Shown here in pieces: positions 1 through 8,274 of a stretch of 64,000 bases of DNA. Under the pieces are notes generated by a model. That model was not told the origin of the DNA. It was given only the letters and a program-made list of their open reading frames with translations, and made no database searches. Source of the DNA: Flavobacterium johnsoniae (lineage in GTDB: Bacteria > Bacteroidota > Bacteroidia > Flavobacteriales > Flavobacteriaceae); NCBI RefSeq assembly GCF_001879205.1, contig NZ_MLFK01000007.1:496001-560000 (forward strand), written 5' to 3'. The position numbers and the translations under genes were made by a program. The stretch's first letter is position 1, and each line of letters begins with the position of its first letter.

Positions 1-1214
1 TTTATATCTTGACAAATAAAGACAAAGCGACCAATTTTAAATTGATGAAAACCCCGGAGAATAAAACCGGAAAAAAAAATTGGGTTGATTTAATTCCGCA
101 TAGAGAAGATGTCCTGTTGGAAGATATTGAGATTTTCAAGAACTATTTAGTGGTAGAAGAACGCTCAAATGGGTTGAATCATATCAGAATCATGCCTTGG
201 AATGGAGAACCGGATTATTATCTGCCATTTGGAAGCGAAACGTATAATGCGTACACTACAACCAATATTGATTTTGATACAGATATTTTGCGTTACAGTT
301 ATCAATCGCTTGCAACGCCATCATCAGTCATTGATTTTAATATGAAAACTAAAACCAAAGAAATTTTAAAAGAGCAACAGGTTTTAGGTGGAAAATTTGA
401 TAAAGAAAACTATATAGAAGAACGTGTTTGGGCAACGGCCAGAGATGGAGTAAAGGTACCAATTTCGATGATTTATAAGAAAGGACTTCAGAAAAATGGT
501 AAAAATCCGCTGCTTCTTTATGCTTATGGTTCATATGGAATTACGATGGATACTTATTTTTCGTCAACCCGACTTTCGTTGTTAGACCGCGGTTTTGTTT
601 ATGCGATCGCTCACATTAGAGGAGGAGAGGATTTGGGAAGACAATGGTATGAAGACGGAAAACTGTTAAAAAAGAAAAATACCTTTACAGATTTCATCGA
701 TTGCTCTAAATTTGTAATAGACGAGAAATATACTTCGCCTGAACATCTTTATGCTGAAGGTGGATCTGCAGGAGGACTTTTAATGGGTGTTATTGTAAAT
801 GAAGCACCAGAATTATATAACGGCGTAATTGCTCAGGTGCCTTTTGTAGATGTTATTACAACAATGCTGGATGACAGTATTCCGCTTACAACTGGAGAAT
901 ATGACGAATGGGGAAACCCAAATAATAAAAAATATTACGATTATATGTTGTCGTATTCACCTTATGACAATGTAAAAGCGCAAAAATATCCTAATATGTA
1001 CGTTTCTACAGGATTACATGATTCTCAGGTACAATATTGGGAGCCAGCCAAGTGGGTTGCCAAGTTAAGGGACTTAAAAACAAATAATAATGTTTTGTTT
1101 TTAGATACCAACATGGATGCCGGACATGGCGGGGCTTCGGGACGTTTTGAGGCTTTAAAAGACTTAGCAAAAGAATTTAGTTTTTTATTAGATTTAGAAA
1201 AAATTAAAAGCTAA
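1..1214 (+). CDS. Oligopeptidase B / prolyl oligopeptidase family S9 peptidase, 3' part
   Basis: C-terminal ~400 residues of a serine peptidase that cleaves short peptides, in oligopeptidase B after basic residues. The reading frame is open to the first base of the window, so the start lies outside; the family is usually about 680 residues, so roughly 40% (the N-terminal propeller blades) is missing here. The catalytic alpha/beta-hydrolase part is complete. It has the nucleophile in GGSAGG (Ser codon 765-767), Asp in LHDSQV (1020-1022) and His in AGHGG (1125-1127). The stretch RGGEDLGRQWYEDGK is typical of the PtrB/S9A group. Cytoplasmic or periplasmic location cannot be judged without the N-terminus. 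Confidence 0.93.
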   Translation, partial: YILTNKDKATNFKLMKTPENKTGKKNWVDLIPHREDVLLEDIEIFKNYLVVEERSNGLNHIRIMPWNGEPDYYLPFGSETYNAYTTTNIDFDTDILRYSYQSLATPSSVIDFNMKTKTKEILKEQQVLGGKFDKENYIEERVWATARDGVKVPISMIYKKGLQKNGKNPLLLYAYGSYGITMDTYFSSTRLSLLDRGFVYAIAHIRGGEDLGRQWYEDGKLLKKKNTFTDFIDCSKFVIDEKYTSPEHLYAEGGSAGGLLMGVIVNEAPELYNGVIAQVPFVDVITTMLDDSIPLTTGEYDEWGNPNNKKYYDYMLSYSPYDNVKAQKYPNMYVSTGLHDSQVQYWEPAKWVAKLRDLKTNNNVLFLDTNMDAGHGGASGRFEALKDLAKEFSFLLDLEKIKS

Positions 1215-1229
1215 TTAGAAATTTTTTGT

Positions 1230-1237
1230 TAAATTTG
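1230..1237 (+). promoter_or_regulatory. Probable -7 promoter box (TAAATTTG)
   Basis: Matches the Bacteroidota -7 consensus TAnnTTTG and lies 24 bases before the first ATG and 48 bases before the preferred ATG of the downstream PLP enzyme. No clear -33 TTG is visible at the usual spacing. Confidence 0.45.
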
Positions 1238-1284
1238 CAACCTATCAAGGTTATTTAAAAATGCCTTTGATTAACTATTTTTTT

Positions 1285-2325
1285 ATGAAAGAAGAAATAA
1301 ACGCTTATAATAATGTTTTAGAGTTAATAGGTAACACTCCACTTATTAGGCTAAATAAAATCACCGAAGAGTTAGAAGGAAATTTCTACGCAAAGGTAGA
1401 AGCTTTTAATCCAGGTCATTCCTCAAAAGATAGAATAGCGTTATATATTATTGAAGAAGCCGAAAGAAAGGGAATATTATCACCAGGCGATACCATTATA
1501 GAGACTACATCGGGTAACACAGGTTTCAGTTTAGCGATGGTAAGTATTATAAAGGGTTATAATTGTATTTTGGCCGTAAGCTCAAAATCATCCAAAGATA
1601 AAATTGACATGCTGAGAAGTCTAGGCGCAAAAGTTTATGTCTGTCCGGCTCACGTTTCTGCAGATGATGAAAGATCGTATTACAATGTAGCAAAACGATT
1701 ACACGAGGAAACAAAAGGCTCAGTTTACATTAATCAGTATTTCAACCAGCTAAATATTGATGCCCATTACAACACCACAGGTCCCGAAATCTGGGAACAA
1801 ACAAAAGGAAAAATTACACATCTTGTTGCTTGCAGCGGAACCGGAGGAACAATTTCCGGAACAGCAAAATTCTTAAAAGAGCAAAACCCTAATATTAGAA
1901 TTCTTGGTGTCGATGCTTTTGGATCAGTATTGAAGAAATATCACGAAACTAGAGAGTTTGACAACAAAGAAATTTATCCATATCGTATCGAAGGATTAGG
2001 TAAAAATTTAATTCCGTCAGCTACAGATTTTGATATCATCGATAAGTTCATGAAAGTGACCGATGAAGAGAGTGCACACTCCGCAAGGGAAATCACTCGC
2101 AAAGAAGGTTTATTTGTTGGATATACATCCGGAGCAGTAATGCAGGCAATTAAACAATATGCAGAAGAAGGTGAGTTTACAAAAGAAAGTAATATTATAG
2201 CGATTTTCCCTGATCATGGTTCACGCTACATGAGTAAAGTATTCAGCGATGACTGGATGAACGAACAAGGTTTCTTTGACAGTGTTAATGAAGAAGAAGC
2301 TCAAAAAATTGAATTTGTAAAATAA
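1285..2325 (+). CDS. PLP-dependent cysteine synthase / cystathionine beta-synthase family protein
   Basis: Fold-type II PLP enzyme of about 346 residues, presumably making cysteine from O-acetylserine or cystathionine from serine and homocysteine. Visible motifs are NTPLIRLN at the N-terminus, the PLP lysine in SSKDR, the substrate loop TSGNTG and the phosphate-binding loop GTGGTISGT. The later sequence ([10 protein letters not shown], then GYTSGAV) looks closer to the CBS catalytic core than to CysK. There is no C-terminal CBS-pair domain. An upstream ATG at 1261 adds eight residues (MPLINYFF); I prefer 1285 because family similarity begins there, but translation from 1261 is possible. The gene is monocistronic, with a terminator directly after it. 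Confidence 0.9.
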   Translation: MKEEINAYNNVLELIGNTPLIRLNKITEELEGNFYAKVEAFNPGHSSKDRIALYIIEEAERKGILSPGDTIIETTSGNTGFSLAMVSIIKGYNCILAVSSKSSKDKIDMLRSLGAKVYVCPAHVSADDERSYYNVAKRLHEETKGSVYINQYFNQLNIDAHYNTTGPEIWEQTKGKITHLVACSGTGGTISGTAKFLKEQNPNIRILGVDAFGSVLKKYHETREFDNKEIYPYRIEGLGKNLIPSATDFDIIDKFMKVTDEESAHSAREITRKEGLFVGYTSGAVMQAIKQYAEEGEFTKESNIIAIFPDHGSRYMSKVFSDDWMNEQGFFDSVNEEEAQKIEFVK

Positions 2326-2348
2326 GAGATTTATCTAAAAATATTCTG

Positions 2349-2380
2349 AACTCCATTCGTACTGCGAATGGAGTTTTTTT
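2349..2380 (+). terminator. Rho-independent terminator after the CBS/cysteine synthase gene
   Basis: Stem CTCCATTCG / CGAATGGAG with a five-base loop (TACTG), extended by AA/TT, followed by seven T. Confidence 0.9.
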
Positions 2381-2673
2381 ATTCCCATTAATTATGAAGC
2401 CTAAAATAATAATGAGGGAATGTTAAAAATTTAGATTTGTTTGAAAATAACGTATTTATACGTAGGAAAACAAGTTTTTCTTTGATGTAATTTTATAATT
2501 TTAATAAAAAATGCTAAAGTATAGTAATCTGTTTAAGGGTAAAAAATAGCAATTTTGGTTATTTTAACGATTATTTAGGTCGATTACCGAAGAAATTTTC
2601 GACGAACAGCATATTAACATAGATTAGCGGTGTAAAATTAACACAATTAGTTTTAACCCTTAAATCTACTATT
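2381..2673. other. Long AT-rich leader region with a palindrome, no gene seen
   Basis: Upstream region of the first LamG gene. It contains a perfect 14-base palindrome ACGTATTTATACGT at 2450-2463. A related but degenerate version (CTGTATTTACATGTA, 3753-3767) lies upstream of the paralogous gene. No ORF, tRNA or strong hairpin is apparent in the rest. Confidence 0.5.
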
Positions 2674-3591
2674 ATGAAAAAATTACTACTCTCGTTACTG
2701 TTTGTAAGTTATTTGAATGTGGCTGCTCAAAATCCAATTCAGGAGTTTAATTTCAATAGGACTTTAAATAATATTGCCAACACGACTTCTTTTATGGGAA
2801 CAAATGACTTTGTTACTGATAGAGCCGGAGTTGAAGGAAATGCACAAAGATTAAATAATAAAGCATTAGAGGCTGTAATAGATAATCTTCCGCAAGGCAA
2901 TGCTGCCAGAACAATAAGTGTCTGGATTAAGTTTAATGATATTACTTCGGCAAATTATGTTTGGGGATATGGATCAGCTTATAATGCGCAATATTTTGGA
3001 TTATTACAGCAAGGAACAACCTCATCTAGTTCAGACCTAAGTTTGGCAGGCTGGGGAGCAACAAATGACGTGATAGTTTCGACGCCTTTGGCAAAAGGGA
3101 TATGGTATCACTATACGATTACATTTGACGGAACAGTTTCAAAAATTTTCAGAAACGGTGAATTGATAAAATACATAAGTGGATTAAAACGTTCCACGAA
3201 AGGGAATATATTTAGATTAGGCGAAATAAATACAACAGTGGGTATAAACGCTGATATAGACGATTTAAAGATCTATGATGTTGCTTTGACAGACGAACAG
3301 GCTGCGGAGTCTTATAATAGCTCAAAACCGCTGATTTCGGCAATCGCAGAAACAACAGTTTCGACAAAAGCAGTAAAAGGAACTGTAAAATCGAAAACAA
3401 ATGTAAAACCGGCAGTATCAAATACTATAATTACAAATACTGATGTAAGTGCAGGTTCAAAAAATATTGAAGTGTTTTCGCAAGGAGAGAAGGTGCTGGG
3501 GAATAATTCCATGCGTATTAGTGATCTTCCGGAAGGAACTTATCTGCTGAAAATAACAAATACACCAGGCAAGAAAATTACTTCAAAATAA
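2674..3591 (+). CDS. Secreted LamG-domain protein with type IX-like C-terminal sorting tail (paralog 1)
   Basis: 305 residues. Sec signal peptide at residues 1-19 (MKKLLLSLLFVSYLNVAAQ). Residues ~20-210 form a laminin-G/concanavalin-A-like fold: NFNRTLNN and TISVWIKFND near the start, then WYHYTITFDG, KIFRNGELIK and DDLKIYDVALTDEQ. A Ser/Thr/Val-rich linker follows. The end, FSQGEKVLGNN...ISDLPEGTYLLKI, resembles the T9SS type A sorting domain. Likely a surface-bound or secreted carbohydrate-binding-like protein; the ligand is unknown. A close paralog lies immediately downstream with its own leader and terminator, so the pair looks like a tandem duplication with separate transcription units. 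Confidence 0.85.
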   Translation: MKKLLLSLLFVSYLNVAAQNPIQEFNFNRTLNNIANTTSFMGTNDFVTDRAGVEGNAQRLNNKALEAVIDNLPQGNAARTISVWIKFNDITSANYVWGYGSAYNAQYFGLLQQGTTSSSSDLSLAGWGATNDVIVSTPLAKGIWYHYTITFDGTVSKIFRNGELIKYISGLKRSTKGNIFRLGEINTTVGINADIDDLKIYDVALTDEQAAESYNSSKPLISAIAETTVSTKAVKGTVKSKTNVKPAVSNTIITNTDVSAGSKNIEVFSQGEKVLGNNSMRISDLPEGTYLLKITNTPGKKITSK

Positions 3592-3665
3592 GGCATTCTT
3601 TATTTTTTTTAATAGTTAGTTAGTTTTTATATTTTTTAGTAGCAATCAGGTTTTGGAAAAGTAAA

Positions 3666-3696
3666 AAGTCTTCTGGAGTTTCAGAGGACTTTTTTT
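3666..3696 (+). terminator. Terminator after LamG paralog 1
   Basis: Stem AAGTCTTCTG / CAGAGGACTT with one G-T wobble and a six-base loop, followed by a T run. Confidence 0.8.
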
Positions 3697-3912
3697 ATAG
3701 TATTCATTCACAAATGATACTACAAAACTGTATTTTTAATTTTGTGAGAATTCTGTATTTACATGTAAGAGTTGTTTGGTAGAGTTGAATTAAAAATATA
3801 ATTTTAACAAAATTTATAAAAAAAAGCAATCAAAATTTAGAATTGTAAATTTGATTTGTATAAGTTCTATTAAATGGCTCTAAACTCAAGATATCTGATA
3901 AACTCTATAAAT
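3697..3912. other. Leader region of LamG paralog 2, no gene seen
   Basis: AT-rich spacer. It holds the degenerate copy of the palindromic motif at 3753-3767, about 145 bases before the ATG. An in-frame ATG at 3874 exists but would put 13 residues before a clean signal peptide. Confidence 0.4.
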
Positions 3913-4809
3913 ATGAAAAAAATAGTACTCGCTTTGATGTTGGTATGTTTTTTTAATGTTGACGCACAAAATCCTGTTCAAGAATTTAATTTCAATGGTA
4001 ATTTGAATAGTGCTGATAAAACTATATCCTTTTTAGGTACTCCTCTTTTTGTAAATGACAGGATGGGAGGCGCTAAGGGAGCTTTACGACTTACTAATAA
4101 AGCTTATCAGGCTGTCGTAGGAGATCTTCCGCAGGGAAATAAGCCCAGAACACTCTCTGTTTGGGTAAAATTTAATGCTGTAACGGTTCCAAATTATATT
4201 TTGAGTTACGGAACTGCTGTTAATACTCAATATTTTGGTTTATCTCAGCAAGTTTCCTCAGGCGGGAACTCTGAAGCAAGTCTTACAGGCTGGGGAAATG
4301 GAAATGATGTTGTAGTTTCGGTGCCACTTGTAAAAGATACCTGGTACATGTACAGCATTACTTATGATGGAAATGTTTCAAAAATTTACCGCAATGGCGA
4401 ATTATTAAAATCTGAAGATGGAATTGTACGTTCAACCAAAGGTTATATTTTGAGTCTGGGTAAATTGAATACTGCAACCAGTATCAATGCTGATGTGGAC
4501 GACCTGAGATTGTATACCGTTGCCATGACAGACGAACAGGTTAAAGAAGCCTATAATAGTTCGAAACCAGCTGCGACTGTTGTAACTGAAACAATGCCGG
4601 TTTCAAATGCACCAAAGAAGGTGGTAATTCTACCAGCGAAAGCGTCAGCACCAGTTGTTTTGCCTTCATCGTCAAGTGAAATTAAAGGAGGTAAAAATGT
4701 TGAGGTTTTTTCTCAGGGTCAAAAAGTGATAGGAATCAATGCTTCTAATATTGGGACTTTACCGGAAGGAACTTATTTGATAAAAGTTACGAATCCAGCC
4801 GGAAAGTAG
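3913..4809 (+). CDS. Secreted LamG-domain protein (paralog 2), short sorting tail
   Basis: 298 residues from the chosen ATG, which opens a canonical signal peptide (MKKIVLALMLVCFFNVDAQ). It parallels paralog 1 along its whole length: LSVWVKFNAV, WYMYSITYDG, KIYRNGELLK, DDLRLYTVAMTDEQ, then a Pro/Val/Ser linker and FSQGQKVIG...LPEGTYLIKV. The protein stops at TNPAGK, so the last basic stretch of the sorting tail is shorter than in paralog 1. A single extra A in the final GGAAAG would extend the frame to GKVV and beyond, but that reading runs into the terminator stem. The short form may therefore be natural. Confidence 0.82.
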   Translation: MKKIVLALMLVCFFNVDAQNPVQEFNFNGNLNSADKTISFLGTPLFVNDRMGGAKGALRLTNKAYQAVVGDLPQGNKPRTLSVWVKFNAVTVPNYILSYGTAVNTQYFGLSQQVSSGGNSEASLTGWGNGNDVVVSVPLVKDTWYMYSITYDGNVSKIYRNGELLKSEDGIVRSTKGYILSLGKLNTATSINADVDDLRLYTVAMTDEQVKEAYNSSKPAATVVTETMPVSNAPKKVVILPAKASAPVVLPSSSSEIKGGKNVEVFSQGQKVIGINASNIGTLPEGTYLIKVTNPAGK

Positions 4810-4829
4810 TAAATGTACTTTTTATAGCA

Positions 4830-4870
4830 AAAAGCCTTCTGAAATGATATCAGAAGGCTTTTGTTTTTTT
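4830..4870 (+). terminator. Terminator, probably bidirectional
   Basis: 13-base perfect stem AAAAGCCTTCTGA / TCAGAAGGCTTTT, followed by T-rich sequence on the plus strand and by four to five T on the minus strand. It ends LamG paralog 2 and could also end the small minus-strand ORF beside it. Confidence 0.88.
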
Positions 4871-4946
4871 AGCTGATTACGCTTATTACTATGAACAGAA
4901 CCACTAGTAATATTATGGCGTATCTTGTGATTTTCGAAGTTTGCAT
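4869..4946 (-). CDS. Possible 25-residue single-span membrane peptide
   Basis: The minus-strand ATG at 4946 opens a 25-codon frame ending TAA at 4869. The peptide begins MQTSKITRY, followed by about 16 hydrophobic residues rich in Ile, Val and Leu (AIILLVVLFIVISVIS). The basic, polar N-terminus and the clean hydrophobic span are what a small membrane protein would show. It lies alone in a 318-base gap and its stop abuts a stem-loop that could terminate it. There is no recognised family, and a frame this short could be chance. Translation is not shown by sequence alone. Confidence 0.35.
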   Translation of the reverse strand: MQTSKITRYAIILLVVLFIVISVIS

Positions 4947-5082
4947 GATTTATTTATTAATTTTTGGAAAGATATAAAAATTATTCAAGAATGTAACGCA
5001 TAAATTTTTCTCTCTTATCATAAGGAATATCATAATGTAGAGATTTTAATAACATCGTATTCCAAGGTTTTTTAAAATAAAA

Positions 5083-5106
5083 AAAGCTCTAGAAATCTAG
5101 AGCTTT
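5083..5106 (-). terminator. Terminator of yebC
   Basis: Stem AAAGCTCTAG / CTAGAGCTTT with a four-base loop; on the minus strand it is followed by a T-rich stretch. Confidence 0.85.
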
Positions 5107-5127
5107 ATGTTTTATTAAAGAGAAAGA

Positions 5128-5841
5128 TTACTCCTCTTTCATAGTATGATAAACGTTCATAACGTCATCATCTTCTTCAATTTTTTCAATTAGCTTTTCG
5201 ACGTCGGCAATTTGAGCTTCGGTTAATTCTTTTGTAATTTGAGGAATACGCTCAAAACCAGAAGATAAAATTTCTAAACCTCTGTTTTCTAATTCTTTTT
5301 GCAAAGCACCAAAGCTTCCAAAAGGCGCGTAAATCAAAATTCCGTCTTCATCTTCAAAAACTTCCTCAGCACCAAAATCAATTAGTTCAAGTTCTAATTC
5401 CTCAGCATCAAGTCCATTATTTGCAATTCTGAAGTTGCAAGTATGATCAAACATAAATTCAACAGAACCCTGAGTTCCCATTGTTCCGTTGCATTTGTTA
5501 AAATAACTTCTAATGTTTGCTACTGTTCTATTATTGTTATCAGATGCAGTTTCAATCAAAATTGCAATTCCGTGAGGGGCATAACCTTCAAATAAAATCT
5601 CTTTATAGTTTGCAGTATCTTTATTACTTGCATTTTTTATGGCACGCTCAACATTGTCTTTCGGCATGTTAGCTGCTTTCGCGTTTTGTATAACAGCTCT
5701 TAATCTAGAATTGGCGTCAGGGTTAGGACCGCCTTCTTTAACAGCCATAACGATGTCTTTACCAATTCTGGTAAATGTTTTGGCCATTGCAGACCAACGT
5801 TTCATTTTTCTTCCTTTTCTAAATTCGAACGCTCTTCCCAT
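5128..5841 (-). CDS. YebC/PmpR family protein
   Basis: 237 residues, full length for the family. It starts MGRAFEFRKGRKMKRWSAM, the form seen in Bacteroidota, followed by FTRIGKDIVMAVKEGG, MPKDNVERAIK and EILFEGYAPHGIAILIE, which are the conserved blocks. YebC proteins have been described as DNA-binding regulators and, more recently, as factors that help ribosomes through difficult (proline-rich) stretches; which role holds here cannot be told. Monocistronic, with its own promoter box and terminator. Confidence 0.95.
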   Translation of the reverse strand: MGRAFEFRKGRKMKRWSAMAKTFTRIGKDIVMAVKEGGPNPDANSRLRAVIQNAKAANMPKDNVERAIKNASNKDTANYKEILFEGYAPHGIAILIETASDNNNRTVANIRSYFNKCNGTMGTQGSVEFMFDHTCNFRIANNGLDAEELELELIDFGAEEVFEDEDGILIYAPFGSFGALQKELENRGLEILSSGFERIPQITKELTEAQIADVEKLIEKIEEDDDVMNVYHTMKEE

Positions 5842-5864
5842 TTCTAATTTTTAGTTTTGTGATG

Positions 5865-5872
5865 CAAAAATA
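5865..5872 (-). promoter_or_regulatory. Probable -7 box of yebC (TATTTTTG)
   Basis: Matches TAnnTTTG on the minus strand, 23 bases upstream of the YebC ATG. Confidence 0.5.
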
Positions 5873-5927
5873 AAGGTTATTCCTTATTTATCCAAAATCA
5901 ATTCTATTCTTTTTTGTACATAAATTT

Positions 5928-5972
5928 TAACCGCAAAGTACGCAAAGTATTACGCAAAGTACGCAAAAGGCA
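5928..5972. repeat. Direct repeats of the CGCAAAG family
   Basis: Short spacer with ACCGCAAAGTACGCAAAG followed by ACGCAAAGTACGCAAA. The same word family recurs in at least five other gaps of this window (near 11.8, 14.0, 41.3, 59.1 and 63.5 kb). Confidence 0.6.
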
Positions 5973-6018
5973 ATAATAAGTTATTTAAAAAGAAGATCAC
6001 AAAGCTTATATGGAATTA

Positions 6019-6049
6019 ACTTTGTCAAAGTTGAAAACTTTGACAAAGT
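6019..6049. repeat. Perfect inverted repeat, CTTTGTCAAAG element copy 1
   Basis: ACTTTGTCAAAGTT / AACTTTGACAAAGT with a three-base loop. The central 29 bases differ by one loop base from a second copy at 32298-32330. It follows the S41 protease gene and may contribute to 3'-end formation. Confidence 0.75.
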
Positions 6050-6053
6050 GATA

Positions 6054-6088
6054 AAAATCTAAAATCTAAAATCTAAAATCTAAAATCT
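6054..6088. repeat. Tandem repeat (AAAATCT)x5
   Basis: Five perfect 7-base units ending exactly at the stop codon of the S41 protease gene. Isolated related words occur near 10.5 kb and 59.2 kb. Confidence 0.9.
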
Positions 6089-8119
6089 CTACTTCGCTCC
6101 ATTAAAGTCGTTAATGATATTTACCGCTTCGTTTAAGTACGGATTTGTCTTGAGGTTATCCATTTGATATTGGTTAATTGTTTTATCGTTTGGATAAGCT
6201 CCCAGTAAAAACTGATTTACAGAAGAATTGTATACGTCCAGTGGGTTATTTTCATCATTAAACGTATTGATTTCTGTCCAAAGTGAATTCACAATCTTTT
6301 TTTGTTTAAAAACAGCTTCCAAGGTCATCGGAATTTCGGCTTTTGGAGTATTTACCAATTGATCTATTTTTTGATTGATCTTTTTAATGTCGTTAAAGTA
6401 GTAGTTATCAGCAAGTCTTAGGGTGCTGTTTTTAGCTAATTTATCAATCAAACTTCTTTTTACATAGGTTCTGTATTTTAGGAAAGGTTCTATGCTGTCG
6501 TTTTTAATTGCCGTAGGGAAATCACTTTCTTTTTGATATACATCTTCATAAAATTCCGGCAGTACAACATCAGGAGTTACGCCAATATATTGATGGCTTT
6601 TACCCGTAACACGATAGAATTTATTAATAGTAATTTTTAAAAAATCGGTGTCCTTGTTTTCGTCAAGCGAAAGAATCGTCTGCATGGTAGCTTTTCCGAG
6701 TGTACTGCTTCCTAACAATAGCGCACGATTATAATCCTGCATTATAGAAGAGAAAAATTCACTTGCAGAAGCGGTGTTACTGTTTACCAAAACCACAATC
6801 GGGCCTCTGTAAATCAATCCTTTATATGGGTCGTTTATAACCGATTTCTCTTTTGCATGATCGATCACAACCGAAATTGGACCATAATCTACAAACATTC
6901 CGGCCAGTTTTATCGCTTCTTCCATCGAACCGCCGCCATTGTCAATTAAATCAATAACCAAACCTTTTATGTTATCTCTTTCGAGTTTAATAACTTCTCG
7001 GGCAACATCATCGGCACAGCCTTTTCTGCTGTTTCCGTCTAAATCTGCATAGAAACTAGGAATTTTTATGTATCCAATTTTACTTTCCTTACCGATAATG
7101 AAACTAAAAACCGAATTCTCTTCATCTTTCATCACCTGCTTTTCGATAAAAACGTCAAAACTTTTACCTGAGTTTCTTTTCAGCGTAAGAGTTAAACTTT
7201 TATTGGCTTCAGATAAAATCATACTAGAAATGGATTCTAATGAAGCACAAGAAACCTGAAGTGTTTCTTTTTGGTTTGAAACCGAAATAATCTGATCGCC
7301 CTTTTTTATTTGCCCCGTTTGATACGCAGGCCCGTTAGGATCGATCTCGTGTACAATAATCTCATTTTTTTCGTTGAGGTTTACCGTCATTCCCAGAGAC
7401 AAATGCTCTTTGGATAAAGAAGCAACAAAGCTCGATTTAGAATCATTGCTAAAATAAGCCGTATGCGGATCAAAATAAGTACAAAAGAAATTATACAAGT
7501 TTTCGTCCTGCTTCGTTTTAGTTTCTAATAAAGTACTTATACGGCAGATTTCATTTGAAATAATCAGTTTTCTTGATCTGGCTTCGATCGAATTATAATT
7601 CGCCTTAATAGAATCTAAATTATTACTGACTTCGGCTATGTCATCCAGAATTTGATAACGTAGTTTTTTACGCCACACTTTTTCGAGGTCTTCTTTCTTT
7701 AAATAAAAAGGAAAAGATTTTTTATAAAACCGGATGGTATCTTTCTTGGTATAATCAAAAGCAGTAGACTGAATTTTTTCTAAGACTTGTTTTGTTCTAA
7801 TTAAACCGTTTATATATTTAACTGTAATGTCAGTCAAAAAACTGCAGTCATTTTGTAGTATTAAGTCGTCTAATTTAAAACGATATTTAGAGGCCATTTC
7901 ATCATATTCGCTTTTAAAGAAAATATTTCGCGAAGGATCCAATTCGTTCATTAAATTATCAAAAACAAAAACCGATAGACTGTCATCAACTGGCTTAGGT
8001 CTTAAATGTTCTGTTTGAATAACAGAATTTATCTTGTTCAGAATTTCGCATGTTTCGGCGCTATTTTGACTAAATAGTACAGTGGTAAACAATAAAAATA
8101 GCGGCCAAAATTTTCTCAT
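6089..8119 (-). CDS. Carboxy-terminal processing protease, S41 family (Prc/Tsp-like)
   Basis: 676 residues with a signal peptide (MRKFWPLFLLFTTVLFSQ). The helical N-terminal region characteristic of Prc/tail-specific proteases includes NLMNELDPSRNIFF. A PDZ domain lies at roughly residues 235-325 (LGMTVNLNEKNEI, DPNGPAYQTGQIKKGDQI). The S41 catalytic domain follows: GLVIDLIDNGGG, then the Ser in VLVNSNTASASEFF and the Lys in LGKATMQT. It should act in the periplasm, trimming or degrading proteins from their C-termini. Length agrees with Prc rather than the shorter CtpA type. It is separated from the flanking genes by repeats. Confidence 0.93.
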   Translation of the reverse strand: MRKFWPLFLLFTTVLFSQNSAETCEILNKINSVIQTEHLRPKPVDDSLSVFVFDNLMNELDPSRNIFFKSEYDEMASKYRFKLDDLILQNDCSFLTDITVKYINGLIRTKQVLEKIQSTAFDYTKKDTIRFYKKSFPFYLKKEDLEKVWRKKLRYQILDDIAEVSNNLDSIKANYNSIEARSRKLIISNEICRISTLLETKTKQDENLYNFFCTYFDPHTAYFSNDSKSSFVASLSKEHLSLGMTVNLNEKNEIIVHEIDPNGPAYQTGQIKKGDQIISVSNQKETLQVSCASLESISSMILSEANKSLTLTLKRNSGKSFDVFIEKQVMKDEENSVFSFIIGKESKIGYIKIPSFYADLDGNSRKGCADDVAREVIKLERDNIKGLVIDLIDNGGGSMEEAIKLAGMFVDYGPISVVIDHAKEKSVINDPYKGLIYRGPIVVLVNSNTASASEFFSSIMQDYNRALLLGSSTLGKATMQTILSLDENKDTDFLKITINKFYRVTGKSHQYIGVTPDVVLPEFYEDVYQKESDFPTAIKNDSIEPFLKYRTYVKRSLIDKLAKNSTLRLADNYYFNDIKKINQKIDQLVNTPKAEIPMTLEAVFKQKKIVNSLWTEINTFNDENNPLDVYNSSVNQFLLGAYPNDKTINQYQMDNLKTNPYLNEAVNIINDFNGAK

Positions 8120-8222
8120 AAAGTTTAATGCTTACATCTAAATTAAAGTTACGGTAATTTTTTGATACCAGTTTATATTATTTCTAAAAAATCTTACAGA
8201 TAAATAAGTATCGGAAATAAAA

Positions 8223-8252
8223 AATGCATTACAATTTGACTTGTAATGCATT
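8223..8252 (-). terminator. Terminator of gcvT
   Basis: 12-base perfect stem AATGCATTACAA / TTGTAATGCATT with a six-base loop, followed on the minus strand by a T run. Confidence 0.85.
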
Positions 8253-8274
8253 ATGATAATGATGAAGTAAAAAA

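Noticed and set aside
2381..2673. Riboswitch or structured leader before the LamG gene
   Set aside because: Apart from the 14-base palindrome I see no stable stem or known aptamer pattern.
6054..6088. CRISPR array from the (AAAATCT)x5 repeat and other repeats
   Set aside because: Seven-base units without spacers, no cas genes; the other repeats are inverted pairs, not regularly spaced direct repeats.
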